Source: JBDTMC01 sp039934475
Lineage (GTDB): Bacteria; Acidobacteriota; Terriglobia; Bryobacterales; Bryobacteraceae
Reading direction: 5' to 3'
Length of the DNA: 5,788 nucleotides
NCBI GenBank assembly: GCA_039934475.1
Contig: JBDTMC010000489.1
Span: 1-5,788, forward strand
Every line of letters begins with the position of its first letter. Position 1 is the stretch's first letter. Below, piece by piece: positions 4,847 through 5,788 of the stretch. A program made the translations under genes and the position numbers. Below the pieces are notes generated by a model that saw nothing but the letters and a program-made list of their open reading frames with translations, was not told the DNA's origin and did no database searches.

Positions 4847-5788
4847 GTGGCAAACACGCAGTATTCCATCGGCATCGATCTGGGGACGACGAATTGCGGA
4901 TTCGCGTTTGCGGAGCCGGGTGCGGTGAGTGACGCGCACGCGCTCCCCGAGGTGCAGCTGTTTCCGATTCAACAGTTGGTGAATCCTGGGGAGGTGCGGG
5001 CGGAGGGCTTGTTGCCTTCGTCGCTGTACTTGCCTGGACTGATGGATTTCCCCGAGGGTTCGCTGGCGCTGCCGTGGAGTGACGATCCCGGGTTCGTGGT
5101 GGGAACGCTGGCGCAGAAGCGGGGCGTGGAGCGGTCGGCGCGGCTGGTGTCTTCCGCCAAGAGCTGGCTATCGCACGCCGGCGTGGACCGGACGGCGAAG
5201 ATTCTTCCGGCGGGCGCCGCCGATGGCGTGCCACAGGTATCTCCGCTGGAGGCGTCGCGACGCTACCTGGAGCATCTGCGCGATGCCTGGAACGAGGAGC
5301 ACCCGGACGCATTGTTCGAGGATCAGCAGGTGCTGGTTACCGTGCCGGCTTCGTTTGACGCAGTGGCGCGGGAATTGACGCAGCGCGCGGCGGCGGAAGC
5401 CGGCTACAAAAACCTCATTCTGCTGGAGGAACCGCAAGCGGCGTTTTACGCCTGGATTGAGCGGCATTCCGACTGGCGGCAGCGGGTGAAGGTCGGCGAT
5501 CTGATTCTGGTGGTGGATATCGGCGGCGGCACCACGGATTTCACGTTGATTTCGGTGACCGAACGGGGCGGGGAACTGACGCTCGACCGCGTGGCTGTGG
5601 GCGAACACATTCTGCTGGGCGGCGATAATATCGATCTCGCCCTGGCACGGCATACGGAAGCGCAACTGGCGGCCAAGGGCACGAAGCTCGATTCCCTGCA
5701 GTTACACACGCTGTGGCAGCAGTGTCGCGCGGCCAAGGAAAAGCTGCTGAGCGACGATAGCCTGTCAGAAGAACCAGTGACGATCCTG
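4847..5788 (+). CDS. Hsp70-family chaperone, N-terminal part (runs off the right edge)
   Basis: There are 314 codons with no stop before the window ends. The protein starts at GTG, five bases after the DUF2760 stop, with only a weak GAG (4836-4838) upstream, so translation is probably coupled. The actin-like ATPase domain is clear: phosphate-1 loop IGIDLGTTNC (8-17), EEPQAAFYAW (194-203) where DnaK has NEPTAAALAYG, phosphate-2 loop VVDIGGGTTDFTL (222-234) and GGDNID (258-263). K105 in SSAKSWL is the likely equivalent of the catalytic DnaK K70. Phosphate-2 sits roughly 30 residues later than in DnaK, showing extra sequence in the first half. This is thus a divergent Hsp70 and not DnaK itself. 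The substrate-binding part lies beyond the window, so client specificity and a possible second Hsp70 gene downstream cannot be seen. Confidence 0.93.
   Translation, partial: MANTQYSIGIDLGTTNCGFAFAEPGAVSDAHALPEVQLFPIQQLVNPGEVRAEGLLPSSLYLPGLMDFPEGSLALPWSDDPGFVVGTLAQKRGVERSARLVSSAKSWLSHAGVDRTAKILPAGAADGVPQVSPLEASRRYLEHLRDAWNEEHPDALFEDQQVLVTVPASFDAVARELTQRAAAEAGYKNLILLEEPQAAFYAWIERHSDWRQRVKVGDLILVVDIGGGTTDFTLISVTERGGELTLDRVAVGEHILLGGDNIDLALARHTEAQLAAKGTKLDSLQLHTLWQQCRAAKEKLLSDDSLSEEPVTIL

Noticed and set aside
4260..5312. 350-codon open frame on the minus strand, antisense to DUF2760 and Hsp70
   Set aside because: Its Pro/Arg/Ala-rich translation is the usual shadow of GC-rich coding DNA, and the plus-strand genes have clear motifs.
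1..5788. CRISPR arrays, tRNA or rRNA genes, insertion sequences
   Set aside because: No regularly spaced repeats, tRNA-like cloverleaf, rRNA stretch, transposase or terminal inverted repeats were seen on either strand.

Overview
The window is GC-rich bacterial chromosome with tight gene packing. A Tat-exported type I sulfatase whose N-terminus reads TRRQFLAA, a DinB-like partner gene, several secreted proteins of unknown function and a DUF2760/Hsp70 pair together suggest Acidobacteriota (Bryobacter/Solibacter-like) or possibly Planctomycetota. This is an inference from protein style only; there is no rRNA or other marker gene to settle it.

Left part, minus strand, read right to left. A DinB-superfamily (DUF1572-like) gene (3611-3135) runs into a formylglycine-type sulfatase with a C-terminal beta-rich extension (3125-1476); the sulfatase ribosome binding site overlaps the dinB-like stop codon, so the two are almost certainly one operon. 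A GC-rich stem-loop follows the sulfatase stop. Next come two small exported proteins: a coiled-coil protein (1349-849) and a beta-rich protein with one cysteine pair (714-181). A 15-bp stem-loop that is continuous only in the minus-strand RNA lies just after the second of these. The remaining bases to the left edge hold no gene that can be supported.

Middle, divergent promoter region (3612-3685). This is an AT-rich stretch dense in palindromes, with three GCATA repeats one helical turn apart. It separates the minus-strand operon from a plus-strand vapBC toxin-antitoxin pair (3686-4251) whose genes overlap by ATGA. The repeats are a good candidate for the VapB/VapBC operator.

Right part, plus strand. 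Thirty bases after vapC comes a DUF2760 gene with a TTG start (4281-4841). Five bases later begins an Hsp70-family gene that runs off the right edge (4847 onward); 314 codons are visible, covering most of the ATPase domain. DUF2760 and Hsp70 are read as one translationally coupled chaperone module. Whether vapBC belongs to the same transcript is open, but no clear terminator or strong promoter separates them. That arrangement, a toxin-antitoxin pair directly ahead of a DUF2760-Hsp70 module, is the most interesting lead in the window.
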